Shown here piece by piece: positions 51,563 through 62,580 of a stretch of 64,000 nt of DNA; within the stretch, counting starts at the first letter, position 1; the number at the start of each line of letters is the position of its first letter. Under the pieces are notes generated by a model. It was not told the DNA's origin and did not search any database. It worked only from the letters and a program-made list of their open reading frames with translations. Both the position numbers and the translations under genes were made by a program. This stretch comes from Sanderia malayensis (taxonomy: Eukaryota; Cnidaria; Scyphozoa; Semaeostomeae; Pelagiidae), in contig RQOL01000370.1 of NCBI GenBank assembly GCA_013076295.1, positions 62,001-126,000 on the forward strand, given 5' to 3'.

Positions 51563-52314
51563 ATGGATCCAGTAAATATGGAATTATTACAAGAAACGAT
51601 AACAAAATGTATGAAAGCTGAACTAAAGAAACATACTGAAATCATCGAGAAAAAAGTAGAGCAAGCAATGACGAAGATAGAAGGTGTTTGCCAAAAATTA
51701 AATGAAGTAGAAAAAACGCAGGAAGATTTGAAGAAAAAACAAGCCCTAAACAAGCAACACATCGATGGTCTCCTAAAAGAAAGTTTAATCAAGGAAAAGG
51801 AAAACGAAGCAATCGTCAAGAAAATGAAGAAAAACGAGGAGGAGTTGAGAAGAGCGAACCAAACGATCGACGACCTCGAGCAATATGGCAGGAAAACCAT
51901 GCTTGAAATCTCTGGCTTTCCGAGGCAGGAAAAGGAATCTGCGATTGGGCTCGTGCTCAAATTGGCAGAGCACCTCGACGTCGATTTAAACGAAACTGGA
52001 ATAGAAGCCTGCCATCGTATCTCGCCCAAAGCTGACGCCGCGATTATCGTGGAATTTTCCTCCAGAAGAAAAGAGACGAGTTCTTCGGAGCAAAGAAGAA
52101 AATGAAGAACGTCACAATAGTGGATTTTGGTTTCGAAATTGGTGCTGCAGCTGGTATGGGTAAAATTTATATTAACGAGAGTCTAACTAAAAAACGTAAA
52201 GGACTGCTTAAAGAAATCAAATCGGTAAGAGAAGATTATAAGTTTAAATTTATTTGGAGCAACAAGGGGAAGATTTTTGTTCGTAAGGATGAAAATTCTC
52301 CCCCTATTTGGTAA
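51563..52314 (+). pseudogene. LINE ORF1: coiled-coil nucleic-acid-binding protein, one frameshift
   Basis: Opens at ATG 51563 and reads 180 codons to a stop at 52103-52105. Residues about 5-108 are Lys/Glu-rich with heptad spacing, predicting a long coiled coil for multimerisation. LEQYGRKTMLEISGFP (105-120), EACHRIS (148-154) and AIIVEFSSRRK (160-170) match the RRM-type core of L1/CR1-like ORF1 proteins, which bind the element's RNA. The matching C-terminal part (KIYINESLTKKRKGLL, then a KGKIFVRKDE end) lies in another frame, from about 52069 to the stop at 52312. The two halves join if one A was lost from the A-run at 52066-52072, which gives a protein of about 250 residues. Whether that loss is real or a sequencing error cannot be told here. 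Confidence 0.85.
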
Positions 52315-52341
52315 ATAAGATAAGTGATCTCAAAAAGTTAA

Positions 52342-52985
52342 ATGAGTAATGTGATACCAAAATGTCCTAAATGCACTAAATGTGTATTGGATGGACAAAG
52401 ATCTATTTGCTGCGACTCATGCGACTTTTGGTTTCACTTGAAATGCTCATCAATTTCGTTAAAAGATTTTGAACGCTTTGTTGAAAACGAGAACCTAACA
52501 TGGTTTTGTAAAAATTGTCTTAGGGATTCTTTACCCTTTCAATCTCTCGATAATAATAAATTTTTGGATTACTTGAGTACTCTAAATCGAACCAACAGGA
52601 GTATAAGGGTTTTGATAAATTAATTTCTAAAGAGTCGAACTATAATAAAATCTGTAGAGTTTGTGAAAGGAAGGTCCGAGATTCCGCAAAATCCATTCCA
52701 TGCGTCATGTGTAAATCATTAATCCACAGGAAATGCTCTCTTTTGGAAACTTGGCAATTGACAGACCTGATAATTAACTGGAGTTGCAAACACTGCATGG
52801 AAAACGTATTTCCATTTGGACATTTGCCGCAAAACGAGCTGTTAGCTTTAAGTTTTAATTCAAATTTTGCTTGTTTTTGCCAAAATCATGATTCGATATT
52901 TCCGACAGACTATGGGCTTCTTAATAAATTAGATTTTCAAAGCTTTGGCTTTCCGAAAAAGACGAACTCTCTGATAATGACATTG
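52342..52985 (+). pseudogene. Two PHD-type zinc fingers at the start of ORF2
   Basis: Finger 1 has the C4HC3 spacing: C11, C14, C24, C27, H32, C35, C56, C59 of the frame starting MSNVIPKCPKC; the CDSCDFWFHLKC core is typical. Finger 2 (about 52652-52796) reads C-x2-C-x12-C-x2-C-x4-H-x2-C-x16-C-x2-C, starting ICRVCERK and ending WSCKHC, in the next frame. PHD fingers are known from CR1-like LINEs and usually read histone tails. A role in choosing chromatin targets is an inference. Confidence 0.8.
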
Positions 52986-52999
52986 ACAATTATGTCGAT

Positions 53000-53727
53000 T
53001 TGCATTTAAACTTCGATTATTACACCACGCACGGCTTTCATAAACTTGTAAAAAACACACAGGCAGACTCCGACGTCAATCAGCTTAGCATGATGCACTC
53101 AAATATTTGCTCGTTATTAGGTAATATTGAAAAAATTGAAGAGCTTTTAGTTGATCTCGATTTCAACTTCGATGTTCTTGCTTTCAGTGAGACATGGCAC
53201 TGCAAGAAATTGGACTGTAATTTAAAAACCTTTCAATTCCTGGCTATCAGCCGTATAAGGGAATACAGGGGGTAAGCCAAAATGGTGGATGTGGTTTGTT
53301 TGTCAAGGACAACCTCGATTTCACTGAGAGAATAGAGCTAAACAAATCTTTCAAATCTGAAAAGTGTGAATTTGAAGCTTACTGGATTGAGATTAGAAGC
53401 TCCATAAATTCAAACATTGTGATCGGAGTAGTATATAACCATCCGAGAAAGGACCCAGCTACATTTTTTGAATATTTTTCAGGAATACTTAAGAAATTAC
53501 TTAGGGAAAATAAAACTATTCTAATATCAGGTGACTTTAACCTTGACTTTCTTAAATATGATAAAAATCCTGTTGTTGAAGAATTCTTAAACTTAATCTT
53601 TGCCAATTCACTTCAACCTTTGATTATACAACCAACTAGAATTGTCAACAGAAGTCGACCTTCCTTAATAGATAACATTTTTACAAACAGTATAGGTAAT
53701 AACTCTTATAGTGGCAATCTTGTCTAA
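53000..53727 (+). pseudogene. LINE APE-type endonuclease domain, lacking its SDH motif
   Basis: Visible motifs are SNICSLLGNIEKIEELL, then LAFSETWH, NGGCGLFVKDNL, IVIGVVYNHP, ISGDFNLDFLKYD (GDFN motif) and SLIDNIFTN (ID motif). One frame shift near 53235 separates the SETWH part from the GGCGLFV part. The domain should end with SDH, which carries the catalytic histidine. Here GNLV is followed directly by a stop in frame, while the other frame resumes with SNFVFLKT, so about 5-8 codons including SDH are absent. The domain should therefore be unable to nick DNA. Confidence 0.88.
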
Positions 53728-55930
53728 CTTTGTTTTCCTAAAAACAAGCATAAGTCGAAATAAGCATGAAATTGTTACCCAGCGTGACTTTAAAAATTTT
53801 AACGAACAAAATTATATAGCAGATATTGAAGCCATAAATTTTCAGTCAGCTTATTCAAACATACTATCCTTAGATGAAAAATATAAGTACTTCCAAAACA
53901 ATATTATTAATGTTATTAATAAACATGCTCCCATAAAAAAACTCAGTCGACAGCAAATAAAGCTTAAACGTAAACCATGGATTACACCTGGTACACTTAA
54001 ATCGATTTCAGTGAAAAACAAGTTGTATAAGAAATTTTTAAAATCTAAAGACAATTTTTGGTACCAAAGATATAAATATTACAGGGATAAACTAAATCAT
54101 TTGATCCGCAAAAGTAAACAGAATCATTATAAAAGTTTTTTTGAAAAATTTAAAAAGAAATCGCGTAAAATATGGGATGGTATTAATGAGCTGATGAGAA
54201 AATCACAGAACAAAAGTTCAAAATCTATTTCTATTAAGATAGGAGCAGCGATGGAACATGACCAGACTAAAGTTGCAAATCACTTTAACAAATTCTTTAC
54301 CGGAATCGCTGGTAAATTGGTAACAAAGCTTGGAAATTCTGCAACTGATTTTAAGGACTACTTGAAAAATCCACAATTAAATAGCTTTGTCCTAACGCCA
54401 GTAAATATACAAGAAGTTTCTAATCAGATTATTGGTTTAGACTCCAAAAAATCACCTGGGGCATATGATATTCCTATTAGTCTCGTTAAATTAGTGATGG
54501 AAAAGATAAGCTGGCCTCTTACCTGTCTTATTAATGAGTCATTTAATACTGGAAAATACCCAGAGCTCTTAAAATACGCTAAAGTTATTCCAATTCACAA
54601 AGCTAACTCGAAACATGAAGTTACTAATTATCGCCCAATATCGCTACTTCCAATTTTCAATAAGATATTTGAAAAACTCATGCACCAACGGGTGATGAAC
54701 TTTTTAGAGCAAAATAGAATTATTTTTGCCCACCAATATGGCTTTCAGAAAAACAAATCTACTTCCATGGCAGTTTTAGATGTTTATACTAAAGTTATTG
54801 AAGCCTTAGAAAACAAAAAATTTGCCTGTTGCATTTTCCTAGATTTTGCAAAAGCTTTTGACACTGTAAACCACGAGATCCTATTGCACAAATTGGAATA
54901 TTATGGTATAAGAGGGAATACCCTTGAATGGTTTAGGTCATATCTTCAAAATAGGAAACAAAAAGTTCTCATTGGTAATCACTTATCTGATAGCCTTTCG
55001 ATCTCGCATGGTGTGCCTCAAGGAAGTGTATTAGGCCCATTGCTATTTTTACTTTATATAAATGATTTGCCAAATGCATCTAAAGTTCTAAGTCCACATC
55101 TTTTTGCTGATGACACAAGTCTTTTTCACTCACACAATGACATAGCTATATTAGAAAAAATTATTAACACCGATTTGGAAAACATATCCCATTGGCTAAT
55201 TGCAAATAAGCTGTCACTTAACACATCTAAATCAAATTACTTAATTTTTTCTCCAAAAAATAAAAGATCAGATAGGAAAATAAAAATAAAAATAAATAAT
55301 ACTGAAATCGATGAAAGTGAAGTTGTTAAATATCTTGGTGTTTTGATAGATAATAACCTTTCTTGGAAGGCTCATGTACAGCAAATAAATATCAAAATCT
55401 CAAAAGGTGTTGGTATCATTGCTCGACTTAGACATTTTGTTCCTAGAAATGTACTTATCAATATATATAATTCATTTATACAACCTCACATTAACTATGC
55501 CATCATAAATTGGGGAGGTACATTTAAAAGTACCTTAGACCCTCTGGAATTAAGTCTTAAGCGTGCAGTGAGGCTAATTGCTTTCAAACAAAGATCTGCT
55601 CATAGCAATCCCTTGTTTCGTCAGCTCAACCTTTATAATGTAGAAGACTGCTACAAAATTGAAGCAGCAAAATTCATGTTTGATGTCACAGTGAAAAAAG
55701 CTGACACAAATTTGACAAATCTTTTTAGGCCAGTCTCATCTGTACACAACATCTGTACAAGACAAGCAACATCTGGCTTTTTCTCGCAACCTTCAATAAG
55801 GACCAATTTTAAAGGCATGTCAATAGTAAATAAAGGAGTTAAACTATGGAATGATATTCCTCTCGACATAAAACAATCCAAAAATAAATATCATTTTGTT
55901 ACAGCTTTAAAAAAATGGACTCATGGCTAA
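53711..55930 (+). CDS. LINE reverse transcriptase region (open, 739 codons)
   Basis: A long intact frame; the ATG at 53711 is incidental because the deletion just upstream opened it. Counting from there: KSPGAYDIP (247-255), NYRPISLLP (306-314), FLDFAKAFDTVNH (376-388, motif A with catalytic Asp 378), GVPQGSVLGPLLF (434-446, motif B), FADDT (465-469, motif C, at 55103-55117), LSLNTSKS (501-508, motif D) and YLGVLID (541-547, motif E). After the RT come thumb-like sequences and the conserved WGG block (601-603); the frame ends WTHG. No RNase H motif is present. All catalytic residues are intact, so loss of activity comes from the upstream breaks. Confidence 0.93.
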   Translation: MAILSNFVFLKTSISRNKHEIVTQRDFKNFNEQNYIADIEAINFQSAYSNILSLDEKYKYFQNNIINVINKHAPIKKLSRQQIKLKRKPWITPGTLKSISVKNKLYKKFLKSKDNFWYQRYKYYRDKLNHLIRKSKQNHYKSFFEKFKKKSRKIWDGINELMRKSQNKSSKSISIKIGAAMEHDQTKVANHFNKFFTGIAGKLVTKLGNSATDFKDYLKNPQLNSFVLTPVNIQEVSNQIIGLDSKKSPGAYDIPISLVKLVMEKISWPLTCLINESFNTGKYPELLKYAKVIPIHKANSKHEVTNYRPISLLPIFNKIFEKLMHQRVMNFLEQNRIIFAHQYGFQKNKSTSMAVLDVYTKVIEALENKKFACCIFLDFAKAFDTVNHEILLHKLEYYGIRGNTLEWFRSYLQNRKQKVLIGNHLSDSLSISHGVPQGSVLGPLLFLLYINDLPNASKVLSPHLFADDTSLFHSHNDIAILEKIINTDLENISHWLIANKLSLNTSKSNYLIFSPKNKRSDRKIKIKINNTEIDESEVVKYLGVLIDNNLSWKAHVQQINIKISKGVGIIARLRHFVPRNVLINIYNSFIQPHINYAIINWGGTFKSTLDPLELSLKRAVRLIAFKQRSAHSNPLFRQLNLYNVEDCYKIEAAKFMFDVTVKKADTNLTNLFRPVSSVHNICTRQATSGFFSQPSIRTNFKGMSIVNKGVKLWNDIPLDIKQSKNKYHFVTALKKWTHG

Positions 55931-56347
55931 TGTTAGCCAACAAATAATTTAAGAAACTTGGATGCATAAAAAATCTTGTTTCGATCAATTTATGAGCATA
56001 TATTGATGGTTTTTGACATTTTCTTTTTTTCTCCTTATTCTTATTCTTATTTCCTTTTATTTTTTGTCTTATGTTTATGTTCTTTGTAACCTTTCTTAGT
56101 TTTGTTAAAATTTGATTAAAAAATTTAAATCTTTTACAATTTCATCGTAACTAGTCGTAAAATTTAAACTGTTTAAAATTTCTTTATAGTAGATGCAAGC
56201 AGAATAATAGGGTAAATAACTCGATAGCTCCTCCGAGTTCTTTTTATTTGCCCTAAGCTTTATATTTTTGTATTTAATTAAGTTAATCCTTATCCTGTAA
56301 TTAAAAGCTTGAATGAATGAAATTGATTGATTGATTGATTGATTGAT
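55931..56347 (+). other. LINE 3' untranslated region and tail
   Basis: 417 bp, T-rich, with no open frame. It holds a stem-loop near its end and finishes in GAATGAATGA followed by five or so ATTG repeats (56311-56347) instead of poly(A). In CR1/L2-like LINEs the RT recognises this end of the RNA. Confidence 0.8.
56209..56254 (+). other. Predicted 3' stem-loop of the LINE RNA
   Basis: AGGGTAAAT-AACTCG pairs with CGAGTT-(CTTTTT bulge)-ATTTGCCCT across the loop ATAGCTCCTC; the G in ATTTGCCCT makes a G-U wobble in RNA. Position near the terminus suits an RT recognition hairpin. This is judged by eye, without a folding calculation. Confidence 0.6.
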
Positions 56348-56639
56348 GGATTCATGTGTAAGTTGTGGAAATGAATGTTAACATAACGGAAAAGAATTTA
56401 AAATGGTGTATTTCAATCAGTCAGTTTTACATGTATATAAAGTCAATTCATGTGTAAGTTGTGGGAATTAATGTTAATATCGCGGAAAACTAGTAAAAAT
56501 GGTGTATTTGAATCAGCCAGTGTCATCTCTATTTACGTCAATTGATGTGTAAGTTGTGGGAAAGAATGTTAAAATGACGGAAAACGAGTAAAAAAGGTGT
56601 AATTCAATCAGTAAGAATTTGCTGTATTAATGTGGATTC

Positions 56640-58340
56640 ATGTCTAAATTGGTGGAATGAATGTTAATATCACGGAAAACAAGTAAAAAAAGTGTATTTC
56701 AATCGGTCGGTTTTAGCTGTATTAACGTGGATTCATGTGTAAAATGTGGGAATGAATGTCAATACCACTTAATACAAGTAAAAAAAGTGTTTTTTAATTT
56801 GTCAGGTTCAGGTGTATTAACGTGGATTGATGGGTAAATTGTGGAAATGAATGTTAATATCACGGAAAAGAAGTAAGTATGATGTATTTCAATCAGTCGG
56901 TTTTCCCTATATTTACGTCAATTCATGTGTAAATTGTGGGAATGATTGTAAATAACACGGAAAAAAAGTAAAAAGGTGTGTTTCAATCATTCCATTTTAG
57001 CCTTATTAACGTGGATTCATGTCTAAATTGGTGGAATGAATGTTAATATCACGGAAAACAAGTAAAAAAATGTGAATTTCAATCAGTCAGTCCTACATGT
57101 ATCCAAGTCAATTCCTGTGTAAATTGTGGGAATGAATGTTAATATCACGGAAAAAAAGTAAAAAAGGTGTGTTTCAATCATTCAATTTTAGCTGTATTAA
57201 CGTGGATTCATGTCTAAAATGGTGGAATGAATGTTATTATCACGGAAAACAAGTAAAAAAAGTGTATTTCAATCAATCAGTTTTACAAGTATCTAAGTCA
57301 ATTCTTGTGTAAATTGTGGGAATGAATATTAATATCACGGAAAACAAGTAAAAATGGTGTATTTCAATCAGCCAGTGTCACCTGTTTTTACGTTAATTCA
57401 TGTGTAAAATGTGGGAAAGAATGTTAAAATCATGGAAAACATGTAAAAAAGGTGTAATTCAATCAGTGAGGATTAGCTGTATTAAGGTGGATTCATGTGT
57501 AAATTGTGGGAATGATTGTTAATATCACGGGAAAGAAGTAAAAAAAGTGTATTTCAATCGGTCGGTTTTAGCTGTATTAACGTGGATTCATGTGTAAAAT
57601 GTGGGAATTAATGTCAATACCACTTAATACAAGTAAAAAAAGTGTTTTTTAATTTGTCAGGTTCAGGTGTATTAACGTGGATTGATGGGTAAATTGTGGA
57701 AATGAATGTTAATATCACGGAAAAGAAGTGAGTATGATGTATTTCAATCAGTCGGTTTTCCCTATATTTACGTCAATTCATGTGTAAATTGTGGGAATGA
57801 TTGTAAATAACACGGAAAAAAAGTAAAAAGGTGTGTTTCAATCATTCAATTTTAGCCTTATTAACGTGGATTCATGTCTAAATTGGTGGAATGAATGTTA
57901 ATATCACGGAAAACAAGTAAAAAAATGTGAATTTCAATCAGTCAGTTTTACATGTATCCAAGTCAATTCCTGTGTAAATTGTGGGAATGAATGTTAATAT
58001 CACGGAAAAAAAGTAAAAAAGGTGTGTTTCAATCATTCAATTTTAGCTGTATTAACGTGGATTCATGTCTAAAATGGTGGAATGAATGTTATTATCACGG
58101 AAAACAAGTAAAAAAAAGTGTATTTCAATCAGTCAGTTTTACATGTATCTAAGTCAGTTCTTGTGTAAATTGAGGGAATGAATGTTAATATCACGGAAAA
58201 CAAGTAAAAATGGTGTATTTCAATCAGCCAGTGTCACCTGTTTTTACGATAATTCATGTTTAAAATGTGGGAAAGAATTTTAAAATCATGGAAAACATGT
58301 AAAAAAGGTGTAATTCAATCAGTGAGGATTAGCTGTATTA
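56640..58340 (+). repeat. Nine-monomer tandem higher-order repeat (855 bp x 2)
   Basis: The private variant GATTGATGGGTAAATTG occurs with TGGGTAAATT at 56831 and 57686, 855 bp apart, along with the shared AGTATGATGTATTTC variant and the CAAGTAAAAAAATGTGAATTT monomer. The two copies are nearly identical. Confidence 0.85.
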
Positions 58341-58369
58341 AGGTGGATTCATGTGTAAATTGTGGGAAT

Positions 58370-59110
58370 GAATGTTAATATAACGGAAAACAAGTAAAAA
58401 TGATGTATTTCAATCAGTCGGTTTTCCCTCTAGTTACGTCATTTCATGTGTAAATTGTGGGAATGATTGTTAATATTACGGAAAAAAGTAAAAAAGGCGT
58501 GTTTCAATCATTCAATTTTAGCTGTATTAACGTGGATCCATGTCTAAACGGTTGGAATGAATGTTAATATCACGGAAAACAAGTAAAAAAAGTGTATTTC
58601 AATCAATCAGTTTTACAAGTATCTAAGTCAATTCTTGTGTAAATTGTGGGAATGAATATTAATATCACGGAATACAAGTAAAAATGGTGTATTTCAATCA
58701 GCCAGTGTCACCTGTTTTTACGTTAATTCATGTGTAAAATGTGGGAAAGAATTTTAAAATCATGGAAAACATGTAAAAAAGGTGTAATTCAATCAGTGAG
58801 GATTAGCTGTATTAAGGTGGATTCATGTGTAAATTGTGGGAATGAATGTTAATATAACGGAAAACAAGTAAAAATGATGTATTTCAATCAGTCGGTTTTC
58901 CCTCTAGTTACGTCATTTCATGTGTAAATTGTGGGAATGATTGTTAATATTACGGAAAAAAGTAAAAAAGGCGTGTTTCAATCATTCAATTTTAGCTGTA
59001 TTAACGTGGATCCATGTCTAAACGGTTGGAATGAATGTTAATATCACGGAAAACAAGTAAAAAAAGTGTATTTCAATCAATCAGTTTTACAAGTATCTAA
59101 GTCAATTCTT
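58370..59110 (+). repeat. Five-monomer tandem duplication (474 bp)
   Basis: CTAAACGGTTGGAATG, a rare F-type variant, occurs with TAAACGG at 58545 and 59019. Flanking monomers with TTACAAGTATCTAAG and CGTCATTTCATG are duplicated with it. Confidence 0.82.
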
Positions 59111-62100
59111 GTGTAAATTGTGGGAATGAATGTTAATATAACGGAAAACAAGTAAAAATGGTGTATTTCAATCAGCCAGTGTCACCTGTTTTTACGATAA
59201 TTCATGTGTAAACTGTGGGAAAGAATTTTAATATCGTAGAAAAAAAGTAAAAAAGGTGTATTTCAATCAGCTAGATTTACATGTATCTAAGTCAGTTTAT
59301 GTGTAAATTGTGGGAATGAATGTTAATATCACGGAAAACAAGTAAAAGTGGTGTATTTCAATCAGCCAGATTTACATGTATCTAAGTCAATTCATGTGTA
59401 AATTGTGGGAATGAATGTTAATATAACGGAAAACAAGTAAAAATGGTGTATTTCAATCAGCCAGTGTCAACTGTTTTTACGTTAATTCATGTGTAAATTG
59501 TGGGAAAGAATTTTAATATCATGGAAAAAAAGTAAAAAAGGTGTGTTTCAATCATTCAATTTTAGCTGTATTAACGTGGATCCATGTCTAAATTGGTGGA
59601 ATGAATGTTAATATCACGGAAAACAAGTAAAAATGGTGTATTTCAATCAGTGAGTTTTCTCTGTATTAAGGTAGATTCATGTGTAAATTGTGGGAATGAT
59701 TGTTAATATCACGGAAAAAAAGTAAACATGTGTGTTTCAATCATTCAATTTTAGCTGTATTAACGTAGATTCATGTCTAAATCGGTGGAATGAATGTTAA
59801 TATCACTGAAAACAAGTGAAAAAGGTGTATTTGAATCAGTCAGTTTTACATGTATTTAAGTCAATTCTTGTCTAAATTGTGGGAATGAATATTAATATCA
59901 CGGAAAACAAGTAAAAATGGTGTATTTCAATCAGCCAGTGTCACCTGTTTTTACGTTAATTCATGTGTAAAATGTGGGAAAGAATTTTAAAATCATGGAA
60001 AACATGTAAAAAAGGTGTAATTCAATCAGTGAGGATTAGCTGTATTAAGGTGGATTCATGTGTAAATTGTGGGAATGATTGTTAATATCGTGGAAAAAAA
60101 AGTAAAAAAGGTGTATTTCAATCAGCCAGATTTACATGTATCTAAGTCAATTCATGTGTAACTTGTGGGAATGAATGTTAATATAACGGAAAACAAGTAA
60201 AAATGGTGTATTTCAATCAGCCAGTGTCACCTGTTTTTACGTTAATTCATGTGTAAATTGTGGGAAAGAATTTTAATATCACGGAAAAAAGTAAAAAAGG
60301 TGTGTTTCAATCATTCAATTTTAGCTGTATTAACGTGGATCCATGTCTAAATTGGTGGAATGAATGTTAATATCACGGAAAACAAGTAAAAATGGTGTAT
60401 TTCAACCAGTGAGTTTTCTCTGTATTAACGTGGATTCATGTGTAAATTGTGGGAATGAATGTTAATACCACTAAATAAAAGTAAAAAAAGTGTATTTTAA
60501 TTTGTCAGGTTCAGGTGTATTAACGTGGATTGATGTGTAAATTGTGGAAATGAATGTTAATATCACTGAAAACAAGTAAAAATGATGTATTTCAATCAGT
60601 AGGTTTTCCCTCTATTTACGTCAATTCATGTGTAAATTGTGGGAATGATTGTTAATAACACGTAAAAAAAGTAAAAAAGGTGTGTTTCAATCATTCAATT
60701 TTAACCGTATTAGCGTGGATTCATGTCTAAATTGGTGGAATGAATGTTAATATCACGGAAAACAAGTAAAAAAAGTGTATTTCAATCAGTCAGTTTTACA
60801 TATATCTAAGTCAATTCTTATGTAAATTGTGGGAATGAATGTTAATATCACGGAAAACAGGTAAAAATGGTGTATTTCAATCAGTGAGTTTTCTCTGTAT
60901 TAACGTGGATTCATGTGTAAATTGTGGGAATGAATGTTAATACCACTTAATACAGGTAAAAAAGGTGTATTTTAATTTGTCAGGTTCAGGTGTTTTAACG
61001 TGGATTGATGTGTAAATTGTGGAAATGAATGTTAATATCACTGAAAACAAGTAAAAATGATGTATTTCAATCAGTCTGTTTTCCCTCTATTTACGTCAAT
61101 TCATGTGTAAATTGTGGCAATGATTGTTAATAACAAGTAAAAAAAGTAAAAAAGTTGTGTTTCAATCATTCAATTTTAGCCGTATTAGCGTGGATTCATG
61201 TCTAAATTGGTGGAATGAATGTTAATATCACGGAAACAAGTAAAAAAAGTGAATTTCAATCAGTCAGTTTTACATGTATCTAAGTCAATTCCTGCGTAAA
61301 TTGTGGGAATGAATGATAATATCACGGAAAACAAGAAAAAATGGTGTATTTCAATCAGCCAGTTTTACATGTTTCTAAGTCAATTCATGTGTAAATTCTG
61401 GGAATGAATGTTAATATCGCGGAAAACAAGTAAAAATGATGTATTTCAATCAGTGAGTTCTCTCTGTATTAACGTGGATTCATGTGTAAATTTTGGGAAT
61501 GAATGTTAATACCACTTAATACAGGTAAAAAAGGTGTATTTTAATTTGTCAGGTTCAGGTGTATTAACGTGGATTGAGGTGTAAATTGTGGAAATGAATG
61601 TTAATATCACGGAAAACAAGTAAAAATGATGTATTTCAATCAGACGGTTTTCCCTCTATTTACGTCAATTCATGTGTAAATTGTGGGAATGATTGTTAAT
61701 ATCACGGAAAAAAATTAAAAAAGGTGTGTTTCAATCATTCAATTTTAGCTGTATTAGCGTGGATCCATGTCTAAATTGGTGGAATGAATGTTAATATCAC
61801 GAAAAACAAGTAAAAATGGTGTATTTCAATCAGTGAGTTTTCTCTGTATTAACGTAGATTCATGTTTAAATTGTGGGAATGATTGATAATATCACGTAAA
61901 AGAAGTAAAAAAAGTGTATTTCAATCAGTCGGTTTCAGCTGTATTAACGTGGATTCATGTGTAAATTGTGGGAATGAATGTTAATATCACGGAAAACAAG
62001 TAAAAATGATGTATTTCAATCAGTGAGTTTTCTCTGTATTAACGTGGATTCATGTGTAAATTGTGGGAATGAATGTTAATACCACTTAATACAGGTAAAA

Positions 62101-62189
62101 TAGGTGTATTTTAATTTGTCAGGTTCAGGTGTATTAACGTGGATTGATGTGTAAATTGTGGAAATGAATGTTAATATCACGGAAAACAA

Positions 62190-62580
62190 GTATAAATTGT
62201 GTATTTCAATCAGTGAGTTTTCTATGTATTAACGTAGATTCATGGGTAAATTGTGGGAATGAATGATAATATCACGGAGAAGAAGTAAAAGAAGTGTATT
62301 TCAATCAGTCGGTTTCAGCTGTATTAACGTGGATTCATATGTAAATTGTGGAAATGAATGTTAATATCACGGAAAACAAGTAAAAATGATGTATTTCGAT
62401 CAGTGAGTTTTCTATGTATTAACGTAGATTCATGGGTAAATTGTGGGAATGAATGATAATATCACGGAGAAGAAGTAAAAGAAGTGTATTTCAATCAGTC
62501 GGTTTCAGCTGTATTAACGTGGATTCATATGTAAATTGTGGGAATGAATGTTAATATCACGGAAAACAAGTAAAAATGAT
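62190..62580 (+). repeat. Dimer tandem duplication (190 bp)
   Basis: The monomer pair with GATTCATGGGTAAATTG and GTAAAAGAAGTGTATTTC occurs with CATGGG at 62241 and 62431. This 190-bp step is among the smallest duplications visible in the array. Confidence 0.82.

Larger units (their letters stand above)
52342..55930 (+). pseudogene. LINE ORF2: PHD fingers - APE endonuclease - reverse transcriptase, disrupted
   Basis: Starts 27 bp after the ORF1 stop. Reading from ATG 52342, homologous protein continues through frames 1, 0, 2, 1 and 2 (position modulo 3), with shifts near 52595, 52945, 53235 and 53722. The first three are each explained by loss of one base; the fourth is a larger deletion. Because no in-frame stop separates the fingers from the endonuclease except at these shifts, the original product appears to be one polyprotein of about 1,200 residues with zinc fingers at its N-terminus. 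In the reaction, the endonuclease nicks the target and the RT copies the element RNA from the nick (target-primed reverse transcription). Confidence 0.85.
51374..56347 (+). mobile_element. Near-complete CR1/L2-like LINE (non-LTR retrotransposon), inactivated
   Basis: A 4,974-bp insertion with a 189-bp 5' leader, ORF1 (coiled coil plus RNA-binding type region), ORF2 (PHD-type fingers, APE endonuclease, reverse transcriptase), a 3' untranslated region with a stem-loop, and a TTGA-type microsatellite end. APE endonuclease plus RT without RNase H, and a short-repeat tail instead of poly(A), point to the CR1/L2/Jockey side of the LINEs. I cannot assign the clade without a tree. No target duplication longer than 2-3 bp is visible at the clean satellite junctions, as is common for CR1-type insertions. 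Four single-base frame shifts and one larger deletion disable it. Confidence 0.93.

Noticed and set aside
51553..52029. 158-codon minus-strand frame opposite LINE ORF1, and others opposite ORF2 (53379-53606, 53851-54054, 55651-55881)
   Set aside because: Antisense shadows of the LINE genes with low-complexity Ser/Phe composition.
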